The notes below the pieces were generated by a model. The model had not been told where the DNA came from, searched no databases, and saw only the letters and a list, made by a program, of their open reading frames with translations. Below are positions 16,369-23,917 of a stretch of DNA of 40,704 nt, one piece after another (within the stretch, counting starts at the first letter, position 1; the number at the start of each line of letters is the position of its first letter). The stretch lies in contig JAUWZS010000003.1 of NCBI GenBank assembly GCA_030615205.1, positions 1 to 40,704 of the forward strand. Reading direction: 5' to 3'. Origin of the DNA: Candidatus Aenigmatarchaeota archaeon (GTDB lineage: Archaea; Aenigmatarchaeota; Aenigmatarchaeia; CG10238-14; SCSR01). The translations under genes and the position numbers were made by a program.

Positions 16369-16632
16369 GCCTAACATTTCCTAAGGCGTGTCAACATATT
16401 TTTTAAGAATTAGGTCTCAGTTATAGGATACGTTTTCCCATTTTGTTTCAATTAATCGCTTTTGCTCGTTAAACTGCCTGCAAAAAATCTCTACCGACTC
16501 CTTAAATCGTCCTAGACCATGACAGATTCACAACCACTGAATTTTATCTTAATCCTCCTCCCAACGGTGGTGCAGGTCTGTACATGCCCCAGACTTAACA
16601 AAAAGCGAATTTCGTATATGATTGAGTTAGGT
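16369..16632. repeat. Intergenic module B, copy 3, between R'' and R'
   Basis: Starts GCCTAAC (16369-16375) after the CAGC leader typical of attC, and ends GTTAGGT (16626-16632). The interior matches B2 (TTTCCTAAGGCGTGTCAACA, TAGGTCTCAGTTAT, AGGATACGTTTTCCC), plus an extra stretch of about 85 bp. Contains the promoter at 16595-16622. Confidence 0.8.
16595..16622 (+). promoter_or_regulatory. Sigma70-type promoter in module B3
   Basis: TTAACA (16595-16600), 16-bp spacer, TATGAT (16617-16622), then TTGA and GTTAGGT. Confidence 0.75.
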
Positions 16633-16660
16633 GCAACTGGCAGGAAAAGGAGCAAAGATA

Positions 16661-18037
16661 ATGACTGAGCAATTTCAAAAGTTGCGTGTCTTTGTTGCAT
16701 CACCTAGAGATGTTGTAGAAGAAAGAAGACGCCTCTCACCAGTGGTCGAAGAACTCAATCGATCAGTTGCTAAAGACAAAGGATTAGCTCTGGAACTTAT
16801 ATGCTGGGAGACACATGCAACTCCTGATATGGGTAGGCCCCAAGAAATCATAAGTCGTCAAATAGGCCAATACGATATTTTCATCGGCATTATGTGGAAA
16901 CGTTTTGGCACACATACTGGACTGACTGAATCAGGTACACAAGAGGAATTCAACCTTGCTTATCGTTATTGGAAGAAGACGGGGCAGCCACGGATTATGT
17001 TCTATTTCAATCAAGCACCGTACACATTTAGGTCGATAGAAGAAGTGGAGCAGGTTCGGAAAGTTCTTGATTTCCGAAAGCAACTTGAGCAACACGGCCT
17101 AATTTGGGAATATAATGGCCCTGATGACTTTGAAAGAAAAGTGAGAGAACATTTAACATCAGTTGTTCAAGAATTGAAGAAACAGGACCTTGATTCAGCT
17201 AGTGAGGCTGTTTCTCTGGAATATACAACTGATCCAGTACTCGATTTGTTTAATACTGCTTATTCAGAGTGGAAGACGCACCATGTATATGCAAGCCGTG
17301 ATAGGTTAGAACTTTTTCTTCGAAATCGTGGTAAGATAGACCTTACTAATGATAATGTCAGATTCGTATTAGAGAGTTGGTTCAAATGCGAGTATTCACC
17401 CCAAGATCATGTTGCAGTCTATGATGACCAGCCAGTTATAGACATCTGTAAGGAAATTATCGAAAATGAGAAAGATGTAGAGCTTATCAATGGCGCAATA
17501 AAGATTCTTGGCAGCAAAAAGTCACAAGATTGTGCCGAAGTGCTTCTAAAGGTGGTCAAGAAAAGAGAAATTTATCAAGAGCCTAATAGAGAAACGGCCA
17601 TCACCCAGTTTTGGTTTTCGAGAATCAGAGAAGTTGAGTATGATCGAGTAGCCGATGTCTTGGCACAGGTGCTTGAAAACGATCCAAGCTACAAATTGAG
17701 AAAGGAAGCCGCATACACTCTTAGATACTATCCAAATGAGAGGACTATCACGGTTCTCGAAGCGGCTCTGAATGATTCGAGAAGTCATGTTCGCGCGAAT
17801 GCCGTGGATTCTTTGGCAAGCATTCAGAGTTCTTCAAGCATAAAACCATTATTGAATCTTTTAGACTCTGAAACATACAGCACCAAAATGAGAAAAAAGA
17901 TAGTATGGGCATTAGGTCGCTTCTCTAAGGATGAAAGAGTACGTAAGGTTTTACAATCGATTGCCACGGATGATCAAGAACATACAGACATCGTTCGAGA
18001 GGCTAGATGGAGCCTTAGCCAGCTTGACAATTTATGA
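16661..18037 (+). CDS. DUF4062 domain protein with C-terminal HEAT repeats
   Basis: 458 residues. ATG 16661 is preferred (AAAGGAG 8 bp upstream) over an in-frame GTG at 16631. Residues 5-110 match the DUF4062 pattern: KLRVFVASPRDVVEERRRL, CWETHATPDMGRPQEI, QYDIFIGIMWKRFG and TESGTQEEF. This TIR-like flavodoxin fold is often an N-terminal module of STAND/NLR-like defence proteins. Residues about 260-458 contain HEAT-type helical repeats (YKLRKEAAYTLRYY, SHVRANAVDSLASI, MRKKIVWALGRFS). No NTPase domain lies between, so it is a short effector-plus-scaffold form. A single cassette between B3 and A6. Confidence 0.75.
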   Translation: MTEQFQKLRVFVASPRDVVEERRRLSPVVEELNRSVAKDKGLALELICWETHATPDMGRPQEIISRQIGQYDIFIGIMWKRFGTHTGLTESGTQEEFNLAYRYWKKTGQPRIMFYFNQAPYTFRSIEEVEQVRKVLDFRKQLEQHGLIWEYNGPDDFERKVREHLTSVVQELKKQDLDSASEAVSLEYTTDPVLDLFNTAYSEWKTHHVYASRDRLELFLRNRGKIDLTNDNVRFVLESWFKCEYSPQDHVAVYDDQPVIDICKEIIENEKDVELINGAIKILGSKKSQDCAEVLLKVVKKREIYQEPNRETAITQFWFSRIREVEYDRVADVLAQVLENDPSYKLRKEAAYTLRYYPNERTITVLEAALNDSRSHVRANAVDSLASIQSSSSIKPLLNLLDSETYSTKMRKKIVWALGRFSKDERVRKVLQSIATDDQEHTDIVREARWSLSQLDNL

Positions 18038-18054
18038 AACCCTCGCCCAGCAGC

Positions 18055-18155
18055 GCCTAACAGCGGCCGCAAAACGTAATGAGAGATGACACAAAGTTCG
18101 TATATATCCCTCCAAACTTAACAAAAAGCGAATTTCGCATATGATTGAGTTAAGC
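18055..18155. repeat. attC-like module A, copy 6, containing a promoter
   Basis: R'' GCCTAAC (18055-18061) and R' GTTAAGC (18149-18155) bound 101 bp. The hairpin present in module A2 is collapsed here to AGCGGCCGC. Then come AAAACGTAATGAGAGATGAC and the promoter cartridge. This is the clearest case of a promoter lying between R'' and R'. Confidence 0.75.
18118..18145 (+). promoter_or_regulatory. Sigma70-type promoter in module A6
   Basis: TTAACA (18118-18123), 16-bp spacer, TATGAT (18140-18145), then TTGA and GTTAAGC. Confidence 0.75.
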
Positions 18156-18222
18156 GAAAGTTTGATTGTCATGCAGGAATGATTTATATGTTTGGCAATT
18201 CAAATAAATAGAGGAGGAGAGA

Positions 18223-19155
18223 ATGAGCGAAGAAATAAATGATGCCCTCAGGAGGTACGCAGAACGTGTGCAGTCTCTTAGGGATCAGTTTCAAAAATGG
18301 AATGAGGTGGAAGTGAAACGATACCTTATCGAGCCACTTTTGACTGCTTTGCTTTGGAACACTACCGACCCAAATTTCGTTCGTTACGAGTTTCCGGTGA
18401 CTATGGGATCTGAGACACGAAAGGTTGATTATGCGCTAATGTCTGGAGATACTCCAATTTGTGTTGTCGAAGTAAAAGCAGGAGAATTGGATGAGGTTGC
18501 AGCCCGGCAAGCACTAAGTTATGCTCGTAATCTCGATGTTCCGTGGGCGCTTGTAACAAACGGACAAAGGGTGTGTCTCTATGGCATTGAGTTCTACACG
18601 TCTGAAAATGTAATGAATGCTTTAGTAATGGACATAGAGATTTCTCCCGATAGTATTGATGCTTCTCTTGATTCTCTCAAGTATCTCACAAATGGAACAT
18701 TAGACTCAGAAGAAGTCTACAATGTATTCAAAGCCTTCAATGAACGTCGAGCACTTCTCGTCTTTTTGCAAAGCAAGAAGGATATCTTGGTTAAAGAAGT
18801 TATTGCTAAATGGATCGAAGAACACTGGGACAAAGGTTCTGTAAATGAGGCATCGCTTCTTGTATCTCTTGAGAGCGTGTTTGGGAGAATTGAAAGAGTT
18901 GAGAAGAAACTTGTCGAGAGACAAGCACCCACTACTCGTACTACTGTAGCCAGTGATTGGAAGTATAGGCGTGACCTTGGGACAGGTATTTTTGAATTGA
19001 AGGCAGATTCAGCCAAACGAATAAATGTTTCGTTATCTGGGCCTGAGGTGGAACGCCAATTGGAAAAATTGGGACTTCGTACCAGCACAACGAGTGCGTT
19101 TGGAGGATTTTACTGGAATCTCCGCAGAGAGGCGGGTCTCATAAAGAGGAGGTGA
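18223..19155 (+). CDS. HsdR N-terminal-like PD-(D/E)XK nuclease
   Basis: 310 residues. Residues 25-120 resemble the nuclease domain of type I restriction R subunits: EVKRYLIEPLLTALLW, KVDYALM (Asp69), CVVEVKAG (Glu83, Lys85) and QALSY (Gln96-Tyr100, the QxxxY motif). The helicase domains of HsdR are absent. The C-terminal 100 residues (WKYRRDLGTGIFELKADSA) are not recognised. ATG 18223 with an excellent GAGGAGGAG. As a free-standing nuclease it could be a defence effector; no methylase or specificity gene is nearby. It is followed by a clear attC-like site. Confidence 0.75.
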   Translation: MSEEINDALRRYAERVQSLRDQFQKWNEVEVKRYLIEPLLTALLWNTTDPNFVRYEFPVTMGSETRKVDYALMSGDTPICVVEVKAGELDEVAARQALSYARNLDVPWALVTNGQRVCLYGIEFYTSENVMNALVMDIEISPDSIDASLDSLKYLTNGTLDSEEVYNVFKAFNERRALLVFLQSKKDILVKEVIAKWIEEHWDKGSVNEASLLVSLESVFGRIERVEKKLVERQAPTTRTTVASDWKYRRDLGTGIFELKADSAKRINVSLSGPEVERQLEKLGLRTSTTSAFGGFYWNLRREAGLIKRR

Positions 19156-19183
19156 ATTTCTATTTCAAAGAACCAAAATCTTC

Positions 19184-19270
19184 GTCTAACACAGCGTAAA
19201 TGGTTCGTGCTTGAGGTACTCACCCAAATTTTACTTCACAAAAGCTTCTTTTATGCTGGGAACGTTAAGC
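19184..19270. repeat. attC-like recombination site (best match without promoter)
   Basis: 87 bp: R'' GTCTAAC (19184-19190), R' GTTAAGC (19264-19270). The inner arms CAGCGTAAA and TTTATGCTG are complementary in 8 of 9 positions. Size and core sequences match integron attC sites. No TTAACA/TATAAT cartridge is present. Confidence 0.75.
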
Positions 19271-19293
19271 GAAATATTTACCATAGTAGATAA

Positions 19294-20085
19294 ATGGAAT
19301 TAAACATACAAACATATCAAGAATTAGCAGAAAAATATCTAAAGTACCAGTTTGCACTTTACCCGATGAAATTTAATGCCGTGCCGGAGTTGCAAATTGC
19401 AATAATGCAATCTCATCAATCCAACACTGATACAATGTTTTCGCTTAGACAGATAGTTACATTAAAAAATGTGAACGATGTTTATTGCCTTTCAAGATCT
19501 ATGTTTGAATCTGTTGTAAACATGGGGGTATTGGTAACTGTTGAAATGAAGGATGGAGCACAGCGCTTTCTAGATTTTCAATATCTTGAGGCATATAAAA
19601 TACTTGATCATTTAAGACAAGTTGAACCAGATTTTGTCAAAAAGGTTTACAAGCCAAACGAAGTTAAGGTTATTACAGAAGGGCGAAATTCTTTTGTTTC
19701 AAAATATGGAAATATTAGTAATTGGTGTGGTCTTAACTTAATTGAGAGAATTGAATTGGTTGATAAAAATCTTCCGCCAACTTGTTCAAATACAAAATTT
19801 TTCGAGTATCTTTATTGTCAAGTATATAGGAAGGGTTCAGGGGCGACTCATCGAACTTCTACTGGATTAGGGAGGTCTACCGTCTGGACAAAAGCTATAG
19901 TTGGCAATTTGAATTTAATTGAGCCCAAACCGAATATGAACCATCTGGTTTTCGCTAGCATTCACTCTTTGATTATTTACTTAGCAAGCATTAGATTTAT
20001 CGGTCAGATACTAGAGGACAAAAAGGAAGAAACGGAATCCTTTTATCAAGAGGAAACCGCTCACATTATTGCAGGAAAGGAGTAG
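19294..20085 (+). CDS. DUF5677-like protein
   Basis: 263 residues, largely helical and soluble, with a hydrophobic C-terminal helix (LVFASIHSLIIYLASIRFIG). Its layout resembles the DUF5677 family: an early SRSMFESVVNMGVL helix, RFLDFQYLEAYKI, a Lys/Glu-rich middle, and YCQVYRKGSGATHRT. The family's function is not established; it occurs in mobile and defence regions. The R..H residues in KGSGATHRT may matter but are not diagnostic. ATG 19294 lacks a good ribosome site and no promoter cartridge precedes it, so it probably depends on read-through. Confidence 0.55.
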   Translation: MELNIQTYQELAEKYLKYQFALYPMKFNAVPELQIAIMQSHQSNTDTMFSLRQIVTLKNVNDVYCLSRSMFESVVNMGVLVTVEMKDGAQRFLDFQYLEAYKILDHLRQVEPDFVKKVYKPNEVKVITEGRNSFVSKYGNISNWCGLNLIERIELVDKNLPPTCSNTKFFEYLYCQVYRKGSGATHRTSTGLGRSTVWTKAIVGNLNLIEPKPNMNHLVFASIHSLIIYLASIRFIGQILEDKKEETESFYQEETAHIIAGKE

Positions 20086-20149
20086 AATGGCGAATACATC
20101 AGATAACATATAATAAAGGCACTTTGTCAAGAAAAACTCTCCTATGTTG

Positions 20150-20225
20150 CCGGGAACGAAATGAAAGATGACACAAACGTCATATTCCCTTCCAGATTTA
20201 ACAAAAAGCGAATTTGGTATATAAT
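20150..20225. repeat. Intergenic module A, copy 7 (short)
   Basis: TTGCCGGGAACGAAATGAAAG, ATGACACAAACGTCATA and the promoter cartridge. It is preceded by CAGATAACATATAATAAAGG (20097), an R''/L''-like start just after the gene at 19294. Confidence 0.75.
20198..20225 (+). promoter_or_regulatory. Sigma70-type promoter in module A7
   Basis: TTAACA (20198-20203), 16-bp spacer, TATAAT (20220-20225). Confidence 0.75.
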
Positions 20226-20264
20226 TGACTCGTCGAAAATTTTTATTGGTGGTCTACTCTATAA

Positions 20265-20879
20265 ATGACGAAAAAAATATCAGACCCAAAACATAGATTG
20301 GGAGTGCCTCCAAAAGACTATGATAAGAGGAAATCAATAGGAGTTTTTGGTTGCATAAGGTCGGATTTTAAATGTTTTGAAATCCTTAGATTACGAATCA
20401 AAGGCAAAGTACATGAGTACGAAGTGTATGTCATTCCTATAGAAGCCCTTCAAGGTAGATTAGATTTTCATCTTTCGTACCATAGATCTGGTAAATTTCA
20501 TTGGGCTCATAATAAAAAGCACATGAACCCATTACATAGCGAATCCGACTATCGGGAGGCTTTTAAGCTTTATCTTAGATGCAAATTTGCCCCATGTTTC
20601 TGCTTAAGGAAGGGGAAAAATCTAAGCGACAATGAAATGAACAATTTGCTCTGTGAATTAACAAGACATGTTCCATTTGATTTTGATGTGGAGGAAGTAT
20701 TGCGAAACCTTAAACAAAAAAAATTTTATAGGATGAGGTCATGTCGTTTGAGTTTTTGGAAGTTAAAGAGGATATTTAATCGTATGTATTTAAAGCAGTC
20801 AAGACAACCAATAATGGAGCGTATCCAGCTCCGCTGCGTTCGGCTAAATTTGTTAACACAGACTTTTTTGACTGCGTAG
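20265..20879 (+). CDS. Hypothetical basic cassette protein
   Basis: 204 residues, not recognised, strongly basic throughout (KHRLGVPPKDYDKRK, LRLRIKGK, RSCRLSFWKLKRIFNRMYL), suggesting nucleic-acid contact. Several His and Cys (HLSYHRSGKFHWAHNKKH, CKFAPCFCLRK) may bind metal. ATG 20265 follows a GGTGG. The last 20 codons (CVRLNLLTQTFLTA) lie in sequence with an inverted repeat TTCGGCT..AGCCGAA (20838-20895), so the true stop may have been displaced into a recombination site. Confidence 0.5.
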   Translation: MTKKISDPKHRLGVPPKDYDKRKSIGVFGCIRSDFKCFEILRLRIKGKVHEYEVYVIPIEALQGRLDFHLSYHRSGKFHWAHNKKHMNPLHSESDYREAFKLYLRCKFAPCFCLRKGKNLSDNEMNNLLCELTRHVPFDFDVEEVLRNLKQKKFYRMRSCRLSFWKLKRIFNRMYLKQSRQPIMERIQLRCVRLNLLTQTFLTA

Positions 20880-20940
20880 ACGTCAGCCGAAATAGTAACA
20901 AAAATGATTCAAGTTAAAGACCATGAAAAAGGAGGTTCAA

Positions 20941-21105
20941 ATGAGAATAAGGTTTAAGTGCGCAAAATGTGAGGCTGAAAACGAATTCGAAACAGAAGGG
21001 GAAAAACAGCTATTGCTGGAAGCAAAAATAACAATTAAAAAGGCTACTTATATAGTAAAATGCAAAAAATGTGGAGCTGACAACCGAGTAGAGTGTGAAG
21101 TGTGA
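20941..21105 (+). CDS. Small zinc-ribbon protein
   Basis: 54 residues. ATG 20941 has AAGGAGG upstream; an in-frame ATG at 20923 does not. Two CxxC pairs (CAKC near the start, CKKC near residue 42) would bind one zinc. It is followed by a membrane protein gene one base after its stop, so the two are co-translated. The small ribbon may recruit or regulate the membrane partner. Confidence 0.65.
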   Translation: MRIRFKCAKCEAENEFETEGEKQLLLEAKITIKKATYIVKCKKCGADNRVECEV

Positions 21106-21106
21106 T

Positions 21107-21589
21107 ATGAAAAAATCACAAAATAATGTAATCGAGGCAAAGGCGGAGGAACCTACCTCTGAAGACCTATTTTATATCAAATGGGGAAGAGAAACTCACA
21201 AGGATAATATTGGAGTGTTGAATAATGTTCTAAGACAATTCATAACGCTGGATACCGCGTTGCTGGCTGTATTAATCGCTTTTTTTGATAAAATACAAAT
21301 ATGTAAATGGATAAAAGTCTTGTCGTGTGCTCTTTTAATGTTTTCCCTGGTTATGGCTGTTTTTGGAATAATTCCCCTATCCAGCGATTTAGACCTCAGA
21401 AGGCCCGACCTAATAAAGGCCCATAAGAAAAGAGTATTGATAAGGAAAAAGCGTTTGATGTGGATCTCCGTTTCTTCCTTCGTATTATCTTTCATCATAA
21501 TTCTCATAGTTTTGATATTTGGTGACTTTGGACAAATTCTTTGGAGAGGACTTACCTCTTTTGGACAAAGTGTCTTTTCTAGAGAATAA
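21107..21589 (+). CDS. Membrane protein coupled to the zinc-ribbon gene
   Basis: 160 residues. ATG 21107 follows the zinc-ribbon stop directly; the GTG at 21095 is less likely. Two hydrophobic helices lie at about residues 42-85 and one at about 122-145, and the N-terminus is soluble. It resembles the size and layout of small two- or three-helix effector proteins but is not recognised. It is the last plus-strand gene of the first array segment. Confidence 0.6.
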   Translation: MKKSQNNVIEAKAEEPTSEDLFYIKWGRETHKDNIGVLNNVLRQFITLDTALLAVLIAFFDKIQICKWIKVLSCALLMFSLVMAVFGIIPLSSDLDLRRPDLIKAHKKRVLIRKKRLMWISVSSFVLSFIIILIVLIFGDFGQILWRGLTSFGQSVFSRE

Positions 21590-22124
21590 ATATAGACTGA
21601 TAATAGAAATTGCTACTCAGAATAAGGAGAGAGAAGCCATAATCTGCAAAGATCTGGTAGGGAAGGCGAACTAAAGTTTTCTGCTCCCTTCCAAGACTGC
21701 TAACCCCAGATTCACTGTAAAATCTTCCTCCGCCAAGCTCTTTTGCTACCTTTACAGCCTTTACACCTTTCTGACAATTCTAGTCAAATTGAGCAAGAAC
21801 CTTTATATAGGTAAAGTCCCTCTTTTTTATGATAGAGGCATTTTGTCACAGCACCGAACAAATAATGGTGGGGTGTGTCTCTCGCATTCATGTTTCCTGT
21901 TCGGAACGGAACGAAAGGTTTATATAGATAGATAGTCGTTGCTTCAGATAGAAACACCTGCCCAACCGTCGGTTGCCAGCCCGCTGTCTGATTTACCCAG
22001 ATTTCCCGAGAATCTTCAAGCACTGCTTACTCACTCATCTTTTGCATAGGATTGGAGGCATTTCGCCCAGTACTCCCGTGGGATCTATACAAGTTGTTCA
22101 CTGTCCGCCCGAGGCTTTGTACGA
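21590..22124. other. Non-coding stretch with two archaeal-type TATA boxes
   Basis: No gene longer than 32 codons. CTTTATATAGG (21801-21811) and GGTTTATATAGATAG (21918-21932) look like archaeal TATA elements. An ORF of 32 codons starts at 21829, the right distance for a leaderless transcript from the first box, but has no other support. Confidence 0.4.
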
Positions 22125-22125
22125 C

Positions 22126-22169
22126 TAGTGTAAAGCCGAAACATTTATATACTAGTTAGATTTACACTA
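22126..22169 (+). promoter_or_regulatory. Archaeal-type promoter with flanking inverted repeat (recombinase)
   Basis: CCGAAAC followed by ATTTATATA (22143-22151) fits a BRE-TATA element placed 24-28 nt before ATG 22175, implying a leaderless or near-leaderless mRNA. TAGTGTAAA (22126-22134) and TTTACACTA (22161-22169) form a perfect inverted repeat around it, a likely operator. Confidence 0.6.
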
Positions 22170-22736
22170 TTAGTATGATGCCTACAAAAGATATCCATGA
22201 CTTCAATGCTAAGTATAAAGCAGCTCTGGAACAGGTTAAAAGATCGACGATATCTCAGAAGAATAAAGACTTGATCCTGGATTTTGACAGAACTTGCTTC
22301 CTCGAAGGATTGAGCAAACCAAGACGAATTAGGCTAGTCGGTTCCCTTGTTAGATTAGCAGAGCGCTACTTGGCAAAGGATTTTGATAAGGCGACAGAAA
22401 AAGACATTAAGAAAGCTGTTATGCAGATAGAGTCAAGAGAAGATTGTTCTGTTTGGACAAAGCATGGCTACAAAACTACCCTAAAGAAATTCTACAAATG
22501 GTCGGAGTATGGGGACAATTACAAGCAAAGGAATGATTACCCTAAGATTGTGAGCTGGATCAACGCCAACATCAAGAAAAAGGATAAGCCTCGGGTGCAA
22601 GCATCAGATATTCTCACGGAGAAAGAGATCAAGAAGCTCTGGAGTGAACCCCTGAAACTGGACAAAATGACTTAGAGTGGCTAGAGTATCTGACAGGGCC
22701 AGCAGATCCCCAAAAGGGGTTGAAAGGAGCCTGTGC

Positions 22737-23087
22737 ATGAGAAAGGCAAGAACCTTTACCAGCCAGTTCAAACGAGAAGTCGTGGAAGAGCTCCTCAGCG
22801 GAACCACCGGACCGGCCCAACTTGCCAGGAGATATAATCTTTCCTCCGGTCTTCTGTATCACTGGAAGAACCAGTATGTCCGAGGCAAACTCAATAATGA
22901 ACCTGCCGAGGAAGCTGCTCTTCGGGACCGTGTCAGCCAACTAGAACAGATACTGGGCAGACTCACCTTGGAGAATGAGTTTTTAAAAAAAGCTTTAGAG
23001 AACACCCTCAAGGAACAGAGAAAAAAAGAGAGTTCATTCATCTCCACCAGGGCCTCATCCCTAGTACCCAAAGGGGGTGTGAGCTAA
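22737..23087 (+). CDS. IS3-family transposase OrfA (helix-turn-helix)
   Basis: 116 residues from ATG 22737 (AAAGGAG upstream); an in-frame GTG at 22677 lacks a ribosome site. FKREVVEELLSG, QLARRYNLSSGLLYHWKNQY is the IS3 OrfA helix-turn-helix that binds the terminal repeats. A leucine-zipper-like coiled coil follows (VSQLEQILGRLTLENEFLKK), used for dimerisation. The stop overlaps the OrfB start by one base (TAATG), pointing to translational coupling rather than the usual -1 frameshift. Confidence 0.9.
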   Translation: MRKARTFTSQFKREVVEELLSGTTGPAQLARRYNLSSGLLYHWKNQYVRGKLNNEPAEEAALRDRVSQLEQILGRLTLENEFLKKALENTLKEQRKKESSFISTRASSLVPKGGVS

Positions 23088-23917
23088 TGAAGATCCCCCG
23101 CAGCACCTTCTATTATCAAGATAAAGAGAAGCCTTTCGAAGAGCTTAAAGCCGAGATAGATCTTGAGGATGAGACCGAGAAGATTTGCCTTAACTGGCCC
23201 CGCTACGGCTACCGACGGGTGACCAAACAGCTCCATCGAGAAGGCTGGAAAGTTAACCACAAGAGAGTTCTGAGAATGATGCGGGAAAATGATCTTCTCT
23301 GCCGAGTGAGAAGATGGGGAGTGAAAACTACCAACAGTAACCACTCACATCCGGTATTTCCCAATCTCATCCAGGATCTTCTCATCACCTCGATCAATCA
23401 GGTTTGGGTTTCGGATATCACCTACATTCGTCTGCCCACAGCATTTGTGTACCTGGCCGTCATTTTGGATCTCTACTCTCGACGGGTGATTGGATATCAT
23501 CTTTCCCGGCACCTGGATGCTACCCTTACCCTGAGGGCTCTACGTCTGGCGATAAGCGAGAGAGATCCTGCCTCCGGCTCTATTCACCATTCCGATCAGG
23601 GAGTACAGTACGCCTGCTCGGATTATGTTAAAGAGCTTCTGGAACATGGCTTTAAGATCAGCATGGCCCGACGGGGCAATCCCTATGACAATGCCGTCTG
23701 TGAGAGCTTTATCAAAACACTAAAGGATGAGGAGATCTACCTCTGGGAGTACAAAACCATGGAGGATGCCGAGAGGAGAATTTGCCATTTTATCAAGGAT
23801 GTGTATAATGAAAAGCGACTGCACTCATCATTGGGCTATTGCCCACCCAATGAGTTTGAGGAGCAGTTGCTGGATAAACAAAAACCAACTGTTCCCTCTC
23901 AGATTACTCTAACCTAA
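23087..23917 (+). CDS. IS3-family transposase OrfB (DDE integrase)
   Basis: 276 residues. An N-terminal helical region (NWPRYGYRRVTKQLHREGW) precedes the retroviral integrase-like core. Asp110 (WVSDITYI), Asp170 (HHSDQGVQY) and Glu206 (NAVCESFIKTLK) form the DD(35)E triad, with a Lys at 210. The end carries the usual YNEKRLHSSLGYCPP motif. All key residues are present, so catalytic activity is expected. Confidence 0.93.
   Translation: MKIPRSTFYYQDKEKPFEELKAEIDLEDETEKICLNWPRYGYRRVTKQLHREGWKVNHKRVLRMMRENDLLCRVRRWGVKTTNSNHSHPVFPNLIQDLLITSINQVWVSDITYIRLPTAFVYLAVILDLYSRRVIGYHLSRHLDATLTLRALRLAISERDPASGSIHHSDQGVQYACSDYVKELLEHGFKISMARRGNPYDNAVCESFIKTLKDEEIYLWEYKTMEDAERRICHFIKDVYNEKRLHSSLGYCPPNEFEEQLLDKQKPTVPSQITLT

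Noticed and set aside
21829-21927. 32-codon ORF correctly spaced after an archaeal-type TATA box
   Set aside because: No similarity or ribosome site; spacing alone is too weak to call a gene.
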